From: Enterobacter cloacae complex sp. ECNIH7
Lineage (GTDB): Bacteria; Pseudomonadota; Gammaproteobacteria; Enterobacterales; Enterobacteriaceae
Reading direction: 5' to 3'
NCBI RefSeq assembly: GCF_002208095.1
Contig: NZ_CP017990.1
Location: 62,001-126,000, forward strand
DNA: 64,000 nt
In this document: positions 1 to 12,708 of the stretch, one piece after another
Position numbering within the stretch: position 1 is the first letter of the stretch
Layout: each line of letters begins with the position of its first letter
Translations under genes and position numbers: made by a program
The notes under the pieces: model-generated
Seen by the model: the letters and a program-made list of their open reading frames with translations, nothing else
Told to the model about the DNA's origin: nothing
Database searches by the model: none

Positions 1-23
1 CCCTGCCCCGGCAGGGCTTTTTT
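1..23 (+). terminator. Rho-independent terminator of an upstream gene
   Basis: A CCCTGCC/GGCAGGG stem is followed by a run of six T. It ends a transcript that begins outside the window; in E. coli the gene before yidE is ibpB, which would fit but cannot be seen here. Confidence 0.85.
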
Positions 24-102
24 GTGCGCCATCACCCATACAACCGCCCCCGGCTCTGAGAGAATCCTTAGCATAACCAAGGTTATGATAAGGAAGTGGG
101 TC

Positions 103-1764
103 ATGAGTGATATCGCGTTAACCGTCAGCGTGTTGGCCCTGGTCGCAGTTGTTGGCCTGTGGATAGGTAATATCAAAATCCGCGGTGTCGGGTTTGGGAT
201 AGGCGGGGTACTGTTTGGCGGCATTTTTGTCGGGCACTTCGCCGACAAGCTCGGGCTGGTTCTCAGCGCCGAAATGCTCCACTTTACCCAGGAGTTCGGC
301 CTGATCCTCTTCGTTTATACCATCGGTATTCAGGTGGGACCGGGCTTTTTCGCCTCACTTCGGGTCTCCGGATTACGGCTCAACCTGTTTGCCCTCGGCA
401 TTGTGGTGATGGGCGGGCTGGTCACCGCAATTCTGCATAAAATCTTCGATATCCCGCTCCCCGTGGTGCTGGGCATTTTCTCCGGGGCGGTTACCAACAC
501 GCCTGCGCTCGGTGCCGGGCAGCAAATCCTGCGCGATTTGGGTATCGAACCCGGCATTGTCGACCAGATGGGGATGAGCTACGCCATGGCCTATCCGTTT
601 GGGATTTGCGGCATTCTGCTTTCCATGTGGCTGGTGCGCGTCCTGTTTCGCATTAACGTCGACAAAGAGGCGAAGGACCATGAAACCACGCTCACCAACG
701 GCCATATGCCGATCAAAACCATCAACATTCGGGTCGATAACCCCAACCTGAACAATATGGCGATTCAGGACGTGCCGATCCTGAACAGCGCCAATATCAT
801 CTGCTCCCGCCTCAAGCGTGACGATATGCTGATGGTGCCTGCCCCCGGCACCGTCATTCAGCAGGGCGATCTGCTGCACCTGGTCGGCCAGCCCGGAGAT
901 TTAAACAACGCGCGGCTGGTGATTGGCCAGGAAGTGGATACCTCGCTCTCAACCCGCGGCACCGATATGCGCGTGGAACGCGTTGTGGTGACTAACGAAC
1001 ACGTTCTTGGCAAGAAAATACGCGATCTGCAGGTAAAAGAGCGCTATGACGTGGTGATCTCTCGCCTTAACCGTGCGGGTGTTGAACTGGTCGCCAGCCC
1101 GGAGGCCAGCCTGCAGTTCGGGGATATCCTCAACCTGGTCGGGCGCCCGTCGTCCATCGACGCCGTGGCGGATATGGTGGGTAACGCCCAGCAAAAGCTG
1201 CAGCAGGTGCAGATGCTGCCGGTGTTTATCGGTATCGGGCTCGGCGTGCTGCTCGGTTCTATTCCTGTGTACGTGCCGGGCTTCCCGGTGGCGCTCAAGC
1301 TGGGCCTGGCGGGTGGACCGCTGATTATGGCGCTGATCCTCGGGCGTATCGGCTGTATCGGGAAGCTCTACTGGTTTATGCCACCGAGCGCCAACCTGGC
1401 GCTGCGCGAGCTGGGTATCGTGCTGTTCCTGGCGGTGGTCGGGCTGAAGTCCGGCGGGGATTTTGTCGATACCCTGGTCAAGGGCGAAGGGATGAGCTGG
1501 GTAGGCTACGGTATCTTTATCACGGCGATCCCGCTGCTGACGGTGGGAATACTGGCGCGGATGTTCGCCAAAATGAACTACCTGACGCTGTGCGGGATGC
1601 TGGCGGGCTCCATGACCGATCCGCCCGCGCTGGCTTTTGCCAACAACCTGCACGCCACCAGCGGTGCGGCTGCGCTCTCCTATGCCACCGTCTATCCGCT
1701 GGTGATGTTCCTGCGCATCATCACCCCGCAGCTACTGGCGGTGCTGTTCTGGGGAATGGGCTAG
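103..1764 (+). CDS. yidE: YidE, putative AspT/YidE-family transporter
   Basis: Inner-membrane protein of the AspT/YidE/YbjL antiporter-like family; the substrate is unknown. I start it at ATG 103 (MSDIALTV), preceded by AAGGA, which gives 553 residues, the E. coli length; an in-frame extension upstream to base 22 covers the preceding terminator and is not credible. The architecture is visible: about five hydrophobic segments, a central soluble stretch (roughly residues 190-370) containing two RCK_C/TrkA_C-like repeats (around '[14 protein letters not shown]' and '[13 protein letters not shown]'), then a second set of hydrophobic segments. The paired halves contain the similar motifs [11 protein letters not shown] and [13 protein letters not shown]. 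The 3' end overlaps the convergent yidP by 33 bp. Confidence 0.93.
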   Translation: MSDIALTVSVLALVAVVGLWIGNIKIRGVGFGIGGVLFGGIFVGHFADKLGLVLSAEMLHFTQEFGLILFVYTIGIQVGPGFFASLRVSGLRLNLFALGIVVMGGLVTAILHKIFDIPLPVVLGIFSGAVTNTPALGAGQQILRDLGIEPGIVDQMGMSYAMAYPFGICGILLSMWLVRVLFRINVDKEAKDHETTLTNGHMPIKTINIRVDNPNLNNMAIQDVPILNSANIICSRLKRDDMLMVPAPGTVIQQGDLLHLVGQPGDLNNARLVIGQEVDTSLSTRGTDMRVERVVVTNEHVLGKKIRDLQVKERYDVVISRLNRAGVELVASPEASLQFGDILNLVGRPSSIDAVADMVGNAQQKLQQVQMLPVFIGIGLGVLLGSIPVYVPGFPVALKLGLAGGPLIMALILGRIGCIGKLYWFMPPSANLALRELGIVLFLAVVGLKSGGDFVDTLVKGEGMSWVGYGIFITAIPLLTVGILARMFAKMNYLTLCGMLAGSMTDPPALAFANNLHATSGAAALSYATVYPLVMFLRIITPQLLAVLFWGMG

Positions 1765-2478
1765 CAGGTCGTCCGGGTGGACGCGCCGCAGATGGTAGTC
1801 CACCTGGTAATCACTGGTATTTCGGAACATTACGGAATAATTGAGGAACTCGCCGCTGTCGCTGTAGGAGAGAGACGTAATTCGCAGCAGCGGCGTCTGT
1901 TCCGGCAGGTTCATATAACCGGCCAGCGTTTTATCTGCCAGCACCGGCGTCAGGCTCTCGTAATTGCCGCTGATGGTGATCCCGCACTCCTTCTCGATGT
2001 AATCAAACTTAGACCCCTCAAGATGCGCCAGCGACAGATTGCGGAACAGCTTCACCGGCATAAAGCTGTCCTCCAGCATCAGCGGCTTCCCGTCCACGTA
2101 GCGCACCCGCCGGGAAAAGTAGATCCGCTCATCCACCTGAATCCGCAGCTGGCTGGCGATAGCGGGCGGGGCGGGCATCACTTCAAACTGTAAGACCTTA
2201 CTCTGCACCTCTTTTCCCTGCTGCCGCAGCACCTCCACCAGTCCGGTCAGGTTGGTGATTTCGTGGTGAACGTCTTTGCGCGCGACAAAGGTTCCGCTGC
2301 CGTGCCGCCGCTCAACCAGCCCCCAGCTCACCAGCAGATCGAGCGCCTTGCGGATGGTCATTCGCGCCACGCCGAACTCCTGCGCCAGCGCCTTTTCGCC
2401 GGGCAGCGGGCTGCCGATGTTGTAGTCCGACGAATTCAGCCGCAGCCGCAATCTGTCGGCGATAGATTTGTAGATCAC
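1732..2478 (-). CDS. yidP: GntR/HutC-family regulator YidP
   Basis: Transcription factor with an N-terminal winged helix (about residues 1-70; '[28 protein letters not shown]' is the recognition-helix and wing region) and a C-terminal UTRA ligand-binding domain (about 90-235), as in TreR/HutC-type sugar regulators. It is 248 residues long, slightly longer than the 238 I recall for E. coli, because its end runs into the convergent yidE. It is divergent from the alpha-glucoside PTS operon, so the likely role is control of that operon in response to a phosphorylated alpha-glucoside. The ligand is inferred, not visible. Confidence 0.9.
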   Translation of the reverse strand: MIYKSIADRLRLRLNSSDYNIGSPLPGEKALAQEFGVARMTIRKALDLLVSWGLVERRHGSGTFVARKDVHHEITNLTGLVEVLRQQGKEVQSKVLQFEVMPAPPAIASQLRIQVDERIYFSRRVRYVDGKPLMLEDSFMPVKLFRNLSLAHLEGSKFDYIEKECGITISGNYESLTPVLADKTLAGYMNLPEQTPLLRITSLSYSDSGEFLNYSVMFRNTSDYQVDYHLRRVHPDDLLAHSPEQHRQ

Positions 2479-2699
2479 CAGTAGACCTCTCTGCCCTTAT
2501 CAGGGCGTGGATTGTGTCCTGACATGTCCATATTTACGCCAAAAAGTAGACCTGATTGGTCAAAATAAAACCATGAATGCGATCACGAATCGCAGCGGCA
2601 CGCCATGTTCGCGCATCAGTAAGTTCTTATGCTCACCTCAGGCCAGCAAAAAACCATAAAGGCCTCTACCCCTACAGGTTGTTTCATGAGGATTTAAAA
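2479..2699. promoter_or_regulatory. yidP-glvC divergent control region
   Basis: The motif GTAGACCT occurs twice, at 2481-2488 and 2546-2553, and the second copy forms the inverted repeat GACC-N5-GGTC (2549-2561). These are the best candidates for YidP operators, though this assignment is inference. The glvC ribosome site (GAGGA at about 2688) fixes its start at 2700. Confidence 0.5.
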
Positions 2700-5641
<2,942 letters not shown>

Positions 5642-5649
5642 TCGTCCTG

Positions 5650-5671
5650 ACCGGCATCGCCCGATGCCGGT
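5650..5671 (+). terminator. Terminator after glvA
   Basis: A near-perfect 10-bp stem (ACCGGCATCG/CGATGCCGGT) with a two-base loop lies just past the glvA stop. Only a broken T-rich tract follows, so termination may be partial. Confidence 0.65.
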
Positions 5672-5733
5672 CTCCTTGTCCTTGTCGATTTACGCTATGC
5701 TGAAGCCTGCCTGGAGCACGACAAGGAACCCTC

Positions 5734-6081
5734 ATGAAAATTTCCCGCCTCGGCGAAGCGCCGGACTACCGCTTCTCTCTGGCTAATGAACGCACTTTTT
5801 TAGCGTGGATCCGCACCGCGCTGGGCTTTCTTGCCGCAGGGGTGGGTCTCGATCAGCTCGCGCCCGATTTCGCCACGCCGCTGATTCGCGAAGTGCTGGC
5901 GCTGCTGCTGTGCCTGTTTGCGGGCGTGCTGGCGATTTACGGCTACCTGCGCTGGCTGCGCAATGAGAAGGCGATGCGTCTGAAGCAGGATCTGCCCTAT
6001 ACGCGCGGGCTGCTGATTATCAGCACGATTCTGCTGACGGTGGCGGGCGTGGTGATGGTGCTGGTGTTCTATGGCGGATAG
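5734..6081 (+). CDS. yidH: DUF202 inner-membrane protein YidH
   Basis: Small membrane protein of 115 residues with three predicted helices (about 25-45, 50-70 and 88-112) and the DUF202 signature 'LANERTFLAWIRTALGFLAAGVGLD' split over the first helix. Function unknown; members of this family resemble vacuolar transporter chaperone subunits. It overlaps yidG by 11 bp, so the two proteins are probably made together and may form a complex. The start is ATG 5734, preceded by AAGGAAC. Confidence 0.9.
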   Translation: MKISRLGEAPDYRFSLANERTFLAWIRTALGFLAAGVGLDQLAPDFATPLIREVLALLLCLFAGVLAIYGYLRWLRNEKAMRLKQDLPYTRGLLIISTILLTVAGVVMVLVFYGG

Positions 6082-6418
6082 CCGCAAAGCGCGGCGCGAA
6101 GCGGACCCCGGCCTGCAGCCGGAGCGGACGTCGCTCGCCTGGCTGCGCACGCTGCTGGGGTATGGCGCGCTGATTGCCCTGGCGATCAAGCACAACTGGC
6201 ACCGCACAGGGGTGCCATTCTGGATTTCCATTATTGTGCTGGCGCTGGTGGCCATTATTTTATGGCGCTATACCCGCAGCCGTAACCTGATGGACGTGGC
6301 GCAGAACGATTTTGTACAGCCGAAAACGGTGCGGGATAAGTTCCTGATCGCGCTCGCTGTTCTCTCGCTGTCGCTGCTGTTTGCGGTAACCCATATTCAG
6401 CAAATTTTGAGCCTGTAA
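6071..6418 (+). CDS. yidG: DUF202 inner-membrane protein YidG
   Basis: Second DUF202 protein of 115 residues with 'LQPERTSLAWLRTLLGYGAL' followed by three hydrophobic segments, clearly related to YidH. It starts inside the last codons of yidH, which implies translational coupling. Function unknown. The stop is followed directly by a REP-type repeat. Confidence 0.9.
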   Translation: MADSRKARREADPGLQPERTSLAWLRTLLGYGALIALAIKHNWHRTGVPFWISIIVLALVAIILWRYTRSRNLMDVAQNDFVQPKTVRDKFLIALAVLSLSLLFAVTHIQQILSL

Positions 6419-6496
6419 GCCCGGTGGCGGCTACGCTTTACCGGGCCTGCAACTGCCGCGAACCGTAGGCCCGGTAAAGCGTAGCCGCCACCCGGC
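6419..6496. repeat. BIME-like pair of inverted REP units
   Basis: Two 29-base arms (6419-6447 and 6468-6496), each beginning or ending with GCCCGGTGGCGGCTACG-like sequence, are inverted around a 20-base spacer. This is a REP/BIME arrangement lying between the convergent genes yidG and dsdA; it probably stabilises or separates the two 3' ends. Confidence 0.85.
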
Positions 6497-6500
6497 ATAA

Positions 6501-7787
6501 TTACTTCCCTTTCGCCAGATACTTCGCCATCTCGTCTTCCGGGACCATTCCGCCGCCGGTCGCCCACACCAGGTGGGTAACGTTGGTATGCGAATGAACG
6601 CGCACCGGACCGGCCATGCCCGCCAGCGCCGACGGCTCCAGGCGAATGCCCTCCTCCTGCGCCAGCCAGCCGAGCATGTCGTACATGCTCTGATCGGAGA
6701 GCGTATAGAACCCGTCGAGCAGGCGCTCTATCGCGCGGCCCACGAAGCCAGAGGCGCGCCCTACCGCCAGACCGTCCGCCGCCGTCACGTTATCAATGCC
6801 CAGATCCTGCACCGCGATCTCATCGTGCAGGCCGGTGTAGACGCCGAGCAGCATGCACGGGGAGTGCGTTGGCTCCGCGAAGAAGCAGTGGACGTTATCG
6901 CCAAAGGCCAGCTTCAGGCCAAACGCCACGCCGCCGGGACCGCCGCCGACGCCGCACGGCAGGTAGACGTACAGGGGATGATCGGCATCCACCACGCGGC
7001 CCTGTTCGGCAAACTGCGCCTTCAGCCGCTCGCCTGCAACGGCGTAGCCCAGGAAAAGGGTGCGGGAGTTTTCATCGTCAATGAAGAAACAGTTCGGATC
7101 GCTTTCTGCCGCTTTTCGTCCCTGCTCCACCGCCACGCCGTAATCCTGCTCATATTCCACGACGATGACGCCGTGGCTGCGCAGTTTGGCTTTCTTCCAT
7201 TCGCGGGCGTCGGCAGACATATGCACCGTCACCTTAAAGCCGATGCGGGCGCTCATAATGCCGATGGACATCCCAAGGTTGCCGGTTGAACCTACCGCAA
7301 TGCTGTACTGGCTGAAAAAGTCCTTAAAGCGCGGTTCCAGCAGAACGCTGTAGTCGTCTTCAACGCTCAGCAACCCGGCTTCCAGCGCCAGTTTTTCCGC
7401 ATGGGTCAGCACCTCATAGATGCCGCCGCGCGCTTTGATCGAGCCGGAAATCGGCAGATGGCTGTCTTTTTTCAGCAGCAGCGTGCCGGGAATAGACTTC
7501 GCAGATTCTTTCTCCAGCCGCTTTTGCATCGCCGGGATTGCAACCAGTTCGGATTCGATAATCCCGCCCGTTGCCGCCGTTTCCGGGAAGGCTTTCGCCA
7601 GGTACGGCGCGAAGCGGTTGAGGCGCGCGTGCGCGTCGTCCACGTCGGCTTTGGTCAGCCCGACGTACGGCAACCCTTCTGCAAGCGTCGTGGTGCGCGG
7701 GTTAAGCCAGGTGGTTTCTTTCAGGGCAATCAGATCCTCAACCAGAGGAAACTGTGCGGTTAAAGTAGTGATAGTTGCGTTTTCCAT
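6501..7787 (-). CDS. dsdA: D-serine ammonia-lyase DsdA
   Basis: PLP enzyme that deaminates D-serine to pyruvate and ammonia, detoxifying it and using it as a nutrient. The PLP lysine is K118 in 'SGSIKARGG', and the glycine-rich phosphate loop is 'CGVGGGPGG'. The protein is 428 residues against 442 that I recall for E. coli. The difference is an internal gap near the C-terminus between 'LAGMAGP' and '[10 protein letters not shown]', away from the active site. It forms an operon with dsdX (17-bp gap) and is under DsdC, encoded divergently. The locus sits next to yidG here, unlike its E. coli K-12 position near argW. Confidence 0.95.
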   Translation of the reverse strand: MENATITTLTAQFPLVEDLIALKETTWLNPRTTTLAEGLPYVGLTKADVDDAHARLNRFAPYLAKAFPETAATGGIIESELVAIPAMQKRLEKESAKSIPGTLLLKKDSHLPISGSIKARGGIYEVLTHAEKLALEAGLLSVEDDYSVLLEPRFKDFFSQYSIAVGSTGNLGMSIGIMSARIGFKVTVHMSADAREWKKAKLRSHGVIVVEYEQDYGVAVEQGRKAAESDPNCFFIDDENSRTLFLGYAVAGERLKAQFAEQGRVVDADHPLYVYLPCGVGGGPGGVAFGLKLAFGDNVHCFFAEPTHSPCMLLGVYTGLHDEIAVQDLGIDNVTAADGLAVGRASGFVGRAIERLLDGFYTLSDQSMYDMLGWLAQEEGIRLEPSALAGMAGPVRVHSHTNVTHLVWATGGGMVPEDEMAKYLAKGK

Positions 7788-7804
7788 AATACGTCTCTTC
7801 GCGC

Positions 7805-9142
7805 TCAGATAATGAAGGAAAGCAGGAATGTGCCGCCAAGTGCAAGCACCGAGGCGATAAACGTCGCCGTCGTATAGTATTTGAAGGTCTCGTTCAGGGT
7901 AGCGCCGCAGTATTGCTTCACCAGCCAGAAGAGAGAATCGGTCACGATCGTGCAGCCAATGGCACCGGAACCGATGGCAATGGTAATGATCTCCGGGCTC
8001 ACGTTCGGGTAGAGCGGCAGCATCGGCGCGACTATTGCCGTGGCGCCCATCATCGCCACCGTCGCGGAGCCTACAGCGGCATGCAGCACCAGCGCCACCA
8101 GCCAGGCGAGCAGGATAGGGTGCATGTGCAGGTTCGAGAGAATATGCGCCAGCGAGTCCGCCAGTCCGCTGGTTTTCAGGATGGCGTTAAACGCGCCGCC
8201 CGCGCCGATAATCAGCAAAATGTTGGCGATAGAGCCGAAGCCGTGCTCGGTGTGCGTCAGCATCGTGCCCATGCCCATATGCTGGCGGATCCCCAGCAGG
8301 TAGTAGGCAACAAACACGGCGATAAACATGGCGGTGATCGGGTTGCCGATAAACTCCAGCAGCGTATACAGCGTGCCTTCTTTTGCCATATTCAGCTCGG
8401 CGATGGTTTTCACCAGCATCAGGGCAATCGGCAGCAGCACCGTGAACAGCGTGGCGCCCAGCGACGGCAGGGTGTGCTCTTCCCGTACCTTCAGGTCTGA
8501 AAATTCCGCCGGAACCGGTTTAAACGGCAGACGGTTGCCGAGCAGTTTCAGGAACAGCGGGCCGCCGACCAGCGAGGCCATCAGGCCCACCATCAGACCG
8601 TAGACAATCACCGTTCCGACGTCTGCACCGAGTTTGTTGGTGACAAACAGCGCCGCCGGATGCGGCGGCACCACGCAATGCACCGCCATCAGCGCGGTAC
8701 AGAGCGGAATGGCCAGCTTGAGCAGCGACGTGTTGGTCTTTTTGGCGATGGAAAACGCCAGCGGGATCAGCAGTACCACGCCCACTTCCACAAACAGCGT
8801 AATGCCGCAGATAAGGCCTACCAGCACCATAATCACGTCCGCCGACAGCCAGCGGCAGCGCTGCAGTGCGATCCCGATGCGCTCTGCCGCGCCGGAGACT
8901 TCCATCATCTTGCCGAGAATGGTGCCCAGACCAATCACCGCCGCCAGGAAGCCCAGCGTACCACCAATTCCGCTCTCGATGGCGTTCACCATATCCAGCG
9001 GGCTCATCCCCATCATCGCGCCGACGAAAAAGCTCGCCAGCAGCAGCGCGAGGAACGGGTGAAACTTCAGTTTTACGATGGTTAAAACAATCAACACAAT
9101 GCTGACCAGCAGCGTTGCCACAACCCAGACCTGAGATCCCAT
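7805..9142 (-). CDS. dsdX: D-serine permease DsdX (GntP family)
   Basis: Inner-membrane D-serine/proton symporter of the gluconate permease family, 445 residues with about twelve hydrophobic segments. The N-terminal '[18 protein letters not shown]' and '[32 protein letters not shown]' are GntP-family hallmarks. First gene of the dsdXA operon; it feeds DsdA. The intergenic region to dsdC (9143-9346) must hold both promoters. Confidence 0.94.
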   Translation of the reverse strand: MGSQVWVVATLLVSIVLIVLTIVKLKFHPFLALLLASFFVGAMMGMSPLDMVNAIESGIGGTLGFLAAVIGLGTILGKMMEVSGAAERIGIALQRCRWLSADVIMVLVGLICGITLFVEVGVVLLIPLAFSIAKKTNTSLLKLAIPLCTALMAVHCVVPPHPAALFVTNKLGADVGTVIVYGLMVGLMASLVGGPLFLKLLGNRLPFKPVPAEFSDLKVREEHTLPSLGATLFTVLLPIALMLVKTIAELNMAKEGTLYTLLEFIGNPITAMFIAVFVAYYLLGIRQHMGMGTMLTHTEHGFGSIANILLIIGAGGAFNAILKTSGLADSLAHILSNLHMHPILLAWLVALVLHAAVGSATVAMMGATAIVAPMLPLYPNVSPEIITIAIGSGAIGCTIVTDSLFWLVKQYCGATLNETFKYYTTATFIASVLALGGTFLLSFII

Positions 9143-9346
9143 ATCTCACCTCACCCTTATGTCATCTGTGGGTATTGGACGAAAAAACGGCGTGGGCTGA
9201 CAAACGATATAAATTGGCGTTCAGGTGAGCCAGATTGGATCAATTGAGTGACTGCGCTCTAAAAAGCGCACTTAATTCGTATTAGGTTCACATAAATTCA
9301 CCCTTGAGCGGTATGCTGAGCGCAGAAAACCCACGTGAGAATTGTG
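9143..9346. promoter_or_regulatory. dsdX-dsdC divergent promoter region
   Basis: A 204-bp AT-richer gap between divergent genes where, by analogy with E. coli, DsdC and CRP act on dsdX. I see no clear-cut palindrome that I would assign with confidence. Confidence 0.45.
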
Positions 9347-10273
9347 ATGACCGATGCGAATGAAGCCAGAAACCGCCTGTTAAACGGCTGGCAGCTGTCG
9401 AAAATGTATACCTTTGAAGTGGCCGCCCGGCATGAGTCCTTCGCCCTGGCGGCGGAGGAGCTGTCGCTCAGCCCCAGCGCGGTGAGCCACCGCATCAACC
9501 TGCTGGAAGAGGAGCTGGGCATTCAGCTGTTCGTCCGCTCGCACCGTAAAGTTGAGCTGACGCAGGAGGGAAAGCGCGTTTACTGGACGCTGAAATCGTC
9601 CCTCGACACCCTGAATCAGGAGATCCTGGACATCAAAAACCAGGCGCTCTCCGGCACGCTGACGGTCTACTCCCGGCCGTCGATCGCCCAGTGCTGGCTG
9701 GTGCCCATGCTGGGGGGCTTTACCCGCCGCTATCCGTCGATTTCACTCACCATCCTGACCGGCAATGATTACGTCAATATGCAGCGAACGGGCGTCGATC
9801 TGGCGCTCTATTTCGACGATACGCCGCCAAACCACCTCTCTCATCACTTCCTGATGGACGAGGAGATTTTGCCCGTCTGCTCACCGCAGTATGCCCGCGA
9901 GCATGAATTGCTGAAAAACCCCGATAACCTCAGCCACTGCACGCTGCTGCACGACCGTCAGGCCTGGAGCAACGATTCCGGGACGGATGAGTGGCTGAGC
10001 TGGGCGCAACACTTTGCGGTGAATATGCCGTCATCGTCGGGCATTGGTTTCGATCGTTCCGATTTAGCGATTATTGCGGCCATCAACCACGTCGGCGTCG
10101 CGATGGGCAGAAAGCGGCTGGTGCAGAAACGGCTCGAACGGGGCGAGCTGATCGCCCCGTTTGGTGACAAGACCCTGAAATGCCATCAGCACTACTATGT
10201 CTCGACGCTTTCCGGTCGTCAGTGGCCGAAAATAGACGCCTTTATTGGCTGGCTGAGAGAACTGGCAGGTTGA
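9347..10273 (+). CDS. dsdC: LysR-type activator DsdC
   Basis: Transcription activator of dsdXA that responds to D-serine. Helix-turn-helix in about residues 20-60 ('FALAAEELSLSPSAVSHRINLLEEELGIQLFVRS'), then the LysR substrate-binding domain. I prefer ATG 9347 (MTDANEARNRLLNGWQ) over the GTG at 9335, because the E. coli protein also starts a few residues before 'RNRLLNGWQ'. The recognisable 'CTLLHDRQAWSNDSGTDEW' and 'GVAMGRKRLVQKRL' segments support orthology. Confidence 0.93.
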   Translation: MTDANEARNRLLNGWQLSKMYTFEVAARHESFALAAEELSLSPSAVSHRINLLEEELGIQLFVRSHRKVELTQEGKRVYWTLKSSLDTLNQEILDIKNQALSGTLTVYSRPSIAQCWLVPMLGGFTRRYPSISLTILTGNDYVNMQRTGVDLALYFDDTPPNHLSHHFLMDEEILPVCSPQYAREHELLKNPDNLSHCTLLHDRQAWSNDSGTDEWLSWAQHFAVNMPSSSGIGFDRSDLAIIAAINHVGVAMGRKRLVQKRLERGELIAPFGDKTLKCHQHYYVSTLSGRQWPKIDAFIGWLRELAG

Positions 10274-10357
10274 AGAATTATTACGCTTTCGCTCTACACC
10301 AAATGTGAAAAAGCGTGCTAAATACAGGTAATGCTTTCGATTTATCCAGGGTAAACC

Positions 10358-11446
10358 GTGTTAAAGCCTTTTATTGCCTCTGCATTACTGATCTCTTCCG
10401 GCTGGGCGATTGCCGCTGAGCCGCCGCTGACGGCTGCCCGTTATGCGCAGCAGCTGGGCGTCGGGATGGATGTGGACTGGGCGCGCACCGAGCGCGGCAT
10501 ACGCGAATTCGACCCGCTGGTGGTACGCGATTTTCGTGCAAAAGGCATTACCCACGTGCGCATTCGCGTCGCCGATGAGCCGACGGAAGCGCGGCTAATT
10601 CACCTGCGCAAGCTGGTAGAAGCCTGCGAGCAGTATGGCGTGATCCCGATTATCGCTTATCAGGCTGATGAATATAAAAACGACCCGAAAGCCGATAACG
10701 AGAAAGAGACGATCAACTGGTGGATTGCCGTGGCGCACTATTTCGGTCAGAGCTACCCGCTGCTGGGTTTTGATCTCATCTATGAGCCGGCCGACAAGCT
10801 TAACCACAACCTCGCGTCGCTAAACCGCGTGTATGAAAAAACCATTAAAGCGATCCACGACATGGACCCGCAGCGCATGATCTTTGTTGCGCCACGCCTG
10901 CGCGCCGCGCCGGAGGATTTATCCAGCCTGAAGCTGCCCGCGCACAGTCAAAACTACCTGCTGGCGGAGTGGCATATTTTCCCGTGGGGGCCGCTGAAAA
11001 ATAGCGGTAAATACCCGTGGACGTCCGGCACGGCGGCGGAGAAAGCGGCTATCCATAATCGCATCAATACCGCGCTGCGCTGGCAGCAAAAAACCGGGCA
11101 CGTTAGCTGGGTCGGGGGCTGGGGCGTGGGAGAGTCAAACCACCTCACGCCAACCGCTTCGCAAATGGCGTTCTCCACCTTTATGGCCTGCGAGCTGCAA
11201 AAGGCGAAAATCCCATATGCGCTGAACGCGGATTTCCAGTTTTACGACGGGGAAGAGGGGGCCTGGCGGCCCGCGCCGGAGCCGTTGTTGCAGGCGATGA
11301 TTGCGCCCGTCTGTGAAAAGCCCGGCGAGAAGCCGGGCCATCATGCGGTTAAACCGGCTGCTCGTGATGCGGAACACGCGACGCCAGCGGCAGCCAGCAC
11401 AGTAAAATCAGCAGCCCCATCAGCGTCATCAGCAGGCCCAAACTAG
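10358..11446 (+). CDS. Secreted GH5-like (cellulase family) glycoside hydrolase
   Basis: Periplasmic or secreted protein with a signal peptide (MLKPFIASALLISSGWAIAAE, cleavage about residue 20) and a TIM-barrel glycosidase-like body. 'GFDLIYEPADKL' carries a Glu in the place of the GH5 acid/base 'NEP' motif, and 'WVGGWGVGES' resembles the beta-strand 7/8 region. Substrate unknown. Its last ~40 codons run through the emrD terminator hairpin and the last 98 bp of emrD on the other strand, giving a low-complexity tail rich in Ala, Ser and Pro. The ancestral stop was probably near 'APVCEK', so the tail may be a read-through extension. Confidence 0.75.
   Translation: MLKPFIASALLISSGWAIAAEPPLTAARYAQQLGVGMDVDWARTERGIREFDPLVVRDFRAKGITHVRIRVADEPTEARLIHLRKLVEACEQYGVIPIIAYQADEYKNDPKADNEKETINWWIAVAHYFGQSYPLLGFDLIYEPADKLNHNLASLNRVYEKTIKAIHDMDPQRMIFVAPRLRAAPEDLSSLKLPAHSQNYLLAEWHIFPWGPLKNSGKYPWTSGTAAEKAAIHNRINTALRWQQKTGHVSWVGGWGVGESNHLTPTASQMAFSTFMACELQKAKIPYALNADFQFYDGEEGAWRPAPEPLLQAMIAPVCEKPGEKPGHHAVKPAARDAEHATPAAASTVKSAAPSASSAGPN
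11316..11338 (-). terminator. emrD terminator
   Basis: On the minus strand GCCCGGC-TTCTC-GCCGGGC is followed by TTTT, 10 bp beyond the emrD stop. It lies inside the coding frame of the convergent GH5-like gene. Confidence 0.8.
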
Positions 11447-12533
11447 CCTGCCCGGTCTGCGGCATCATCGCCGAGAGCCAGGCCAGCGCGCCGGAGCCGA
11501 TATTCTGCAAACCGCCCACCAGCGCACCAGCCGTGCCTGCGAGGAACGGGAACGGCTCCATCGCGCCGCTGGTCGCCAGCGGGAACAGCATCCCCGCGCC
11601 GAAGAAGAACAGCGCCGCCGGGATGAGCAGCGTCCAGACCGTCATCACGCCAAATAGCCCCGGTATCCACATCATCAGGCCCGCCAGCAGACAGCTGATC
11701 ACCGACTGCCACATCAGGGTGGAGAAGCGTTTGTTCGGGCGTCCGGCAAACCACGCGCCGAAGAACGCCGCCGGGATCGGCAGAATAAACAGAATACTCA
11801 CGACCATGCTGCTCAGGCCCAGACCCGCGCCCAGCAGCACGCCGGAACAGGCTTCAAACACCGCAATGCCCGCCAGGCCGCCGATCAGCATCAGCAGGTA
11901 GCAGGTAAACGACCCGTTGCCAAACAGCGTTTTATAGCTGGTGATGAGCTTCGTGCGCGGCGCGTCCTGCGGGCGCGTTTCCGGCATCCAGCGCGCCATG
12001 CTGAAGGTGACAATCACGCACAGCACCAGCAGGAAGGCGTAGCAGGCGCGCCAGGACCACATCGTGTCCAGCAGGCCGCCAATCAGCGGGGCGAGAAGCG
12101 GGCTGACCAGAATTCCCATATTCAACAAGCTGTTGGCATGACGGAGCTGGGTGCCCTGATACATATCGCGCGGTAAGGTTCGCGCCATCACCCCACCGAC
12201 GCCGGTCCCGACGCCCTGCAGGGCGCTGGCGGCAATCAATACGGTCAGGCTGTGCGTGGTAATGGCAATCACCGTCGCCACCATGAAAATGCTCATGCCC
12301 ACCAGGATCACCGGGCGACGCCCGACGCGGTCAGACAGCGGGCCGTAAAAGAGCTGCGAAACGCCATAGGTCAGCAGGTAGGCTGCCATCACGCTCTGCA
12401 CCGCGCCCTCGCGGACGTTCAATTCCTTTGCCATGTCGGCGATCGCCGGAATGTAGATGGTTTGCGCCATCTGACCGACGGCCACCAGTAACACCAGCAT
12501 CAACAATAAGTTAACGTTCCTTTGTTTTTTCAT
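11349..12533 (-). CDS. emrD: Multidrug efflux MFS transporter EmrD
   Basis: Proton-driven major facilitator exporter of hydrophobic compounds, 394 residues (the E. coli length) with twelve membrane helices. It starts MKKQRNVNLLLML at 12533; a 27-codon extension upstream lacks a ribosome site and is not used. MFS motif A 'GPLSDRVGRRPVILVG' (about 60-75) is present, as is 'LLNMGILVSPLLAPLIGG' of the drug:H+ antiporter-1 group. In E. coli it lies beside tisB, as it nearly does here. Confidence 0.94.
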   Translation of the reverse strand: MKKQRNVNLLLMLVLLVAVGQMAQTIYIPAIADMAKELNVREGAVQSVMAAYLLTYGVSQLFYGPLSDRVGRRPVILVGMSIFMVATVIAITTHSLTVLIAASALQGVGTGVGGVMARTLPRDMYQGTQLRHANSLLNMGILVSPLLAPLIGGLLDTMWSWRACYAFLLVLCVIVTFSMARWMPETRPQDAPRTKLITSYKTLFGNGSFTCYLLMLIGGLAGIAVFEACSGVLLGAGLGLSSMVVSILFILPIPAAFFGAWFAGRPNKRFSTLMWQSVISCLLAGLMMWIPGLFGVMTVWTLLIPAALFFFGAGMLFPLATSGAMEPFPFLAGTAGALVGGLQNIGSGALAWLSAMMPQTGQASLGLLMTLMGLLILLCWLPLASRVPHHEQPV

Positions 12534-12708
12534 GTCGCTGAATACTTTTGCCAAAAGAGAAAAATGAAGAATAAGTGACTGCGCATTCCCATAAATGCGC
12601 GAGGAATCTACCACAGAGAGATGACAATTTAAGCATTGTCGTGGTGAATGAAAAAACCGGGAAAGGCAGGATTAGTAAACAAGATCGGCAACTAATGTTG
12701 CCAGTGAT

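Noticed and set aside
949..1653. Long antisense frame in yidE (234 codons)
   Set aside because: His/Gln/Arg-rich composition typical of the antisense frame of a GC-rich coding gene; no domain.
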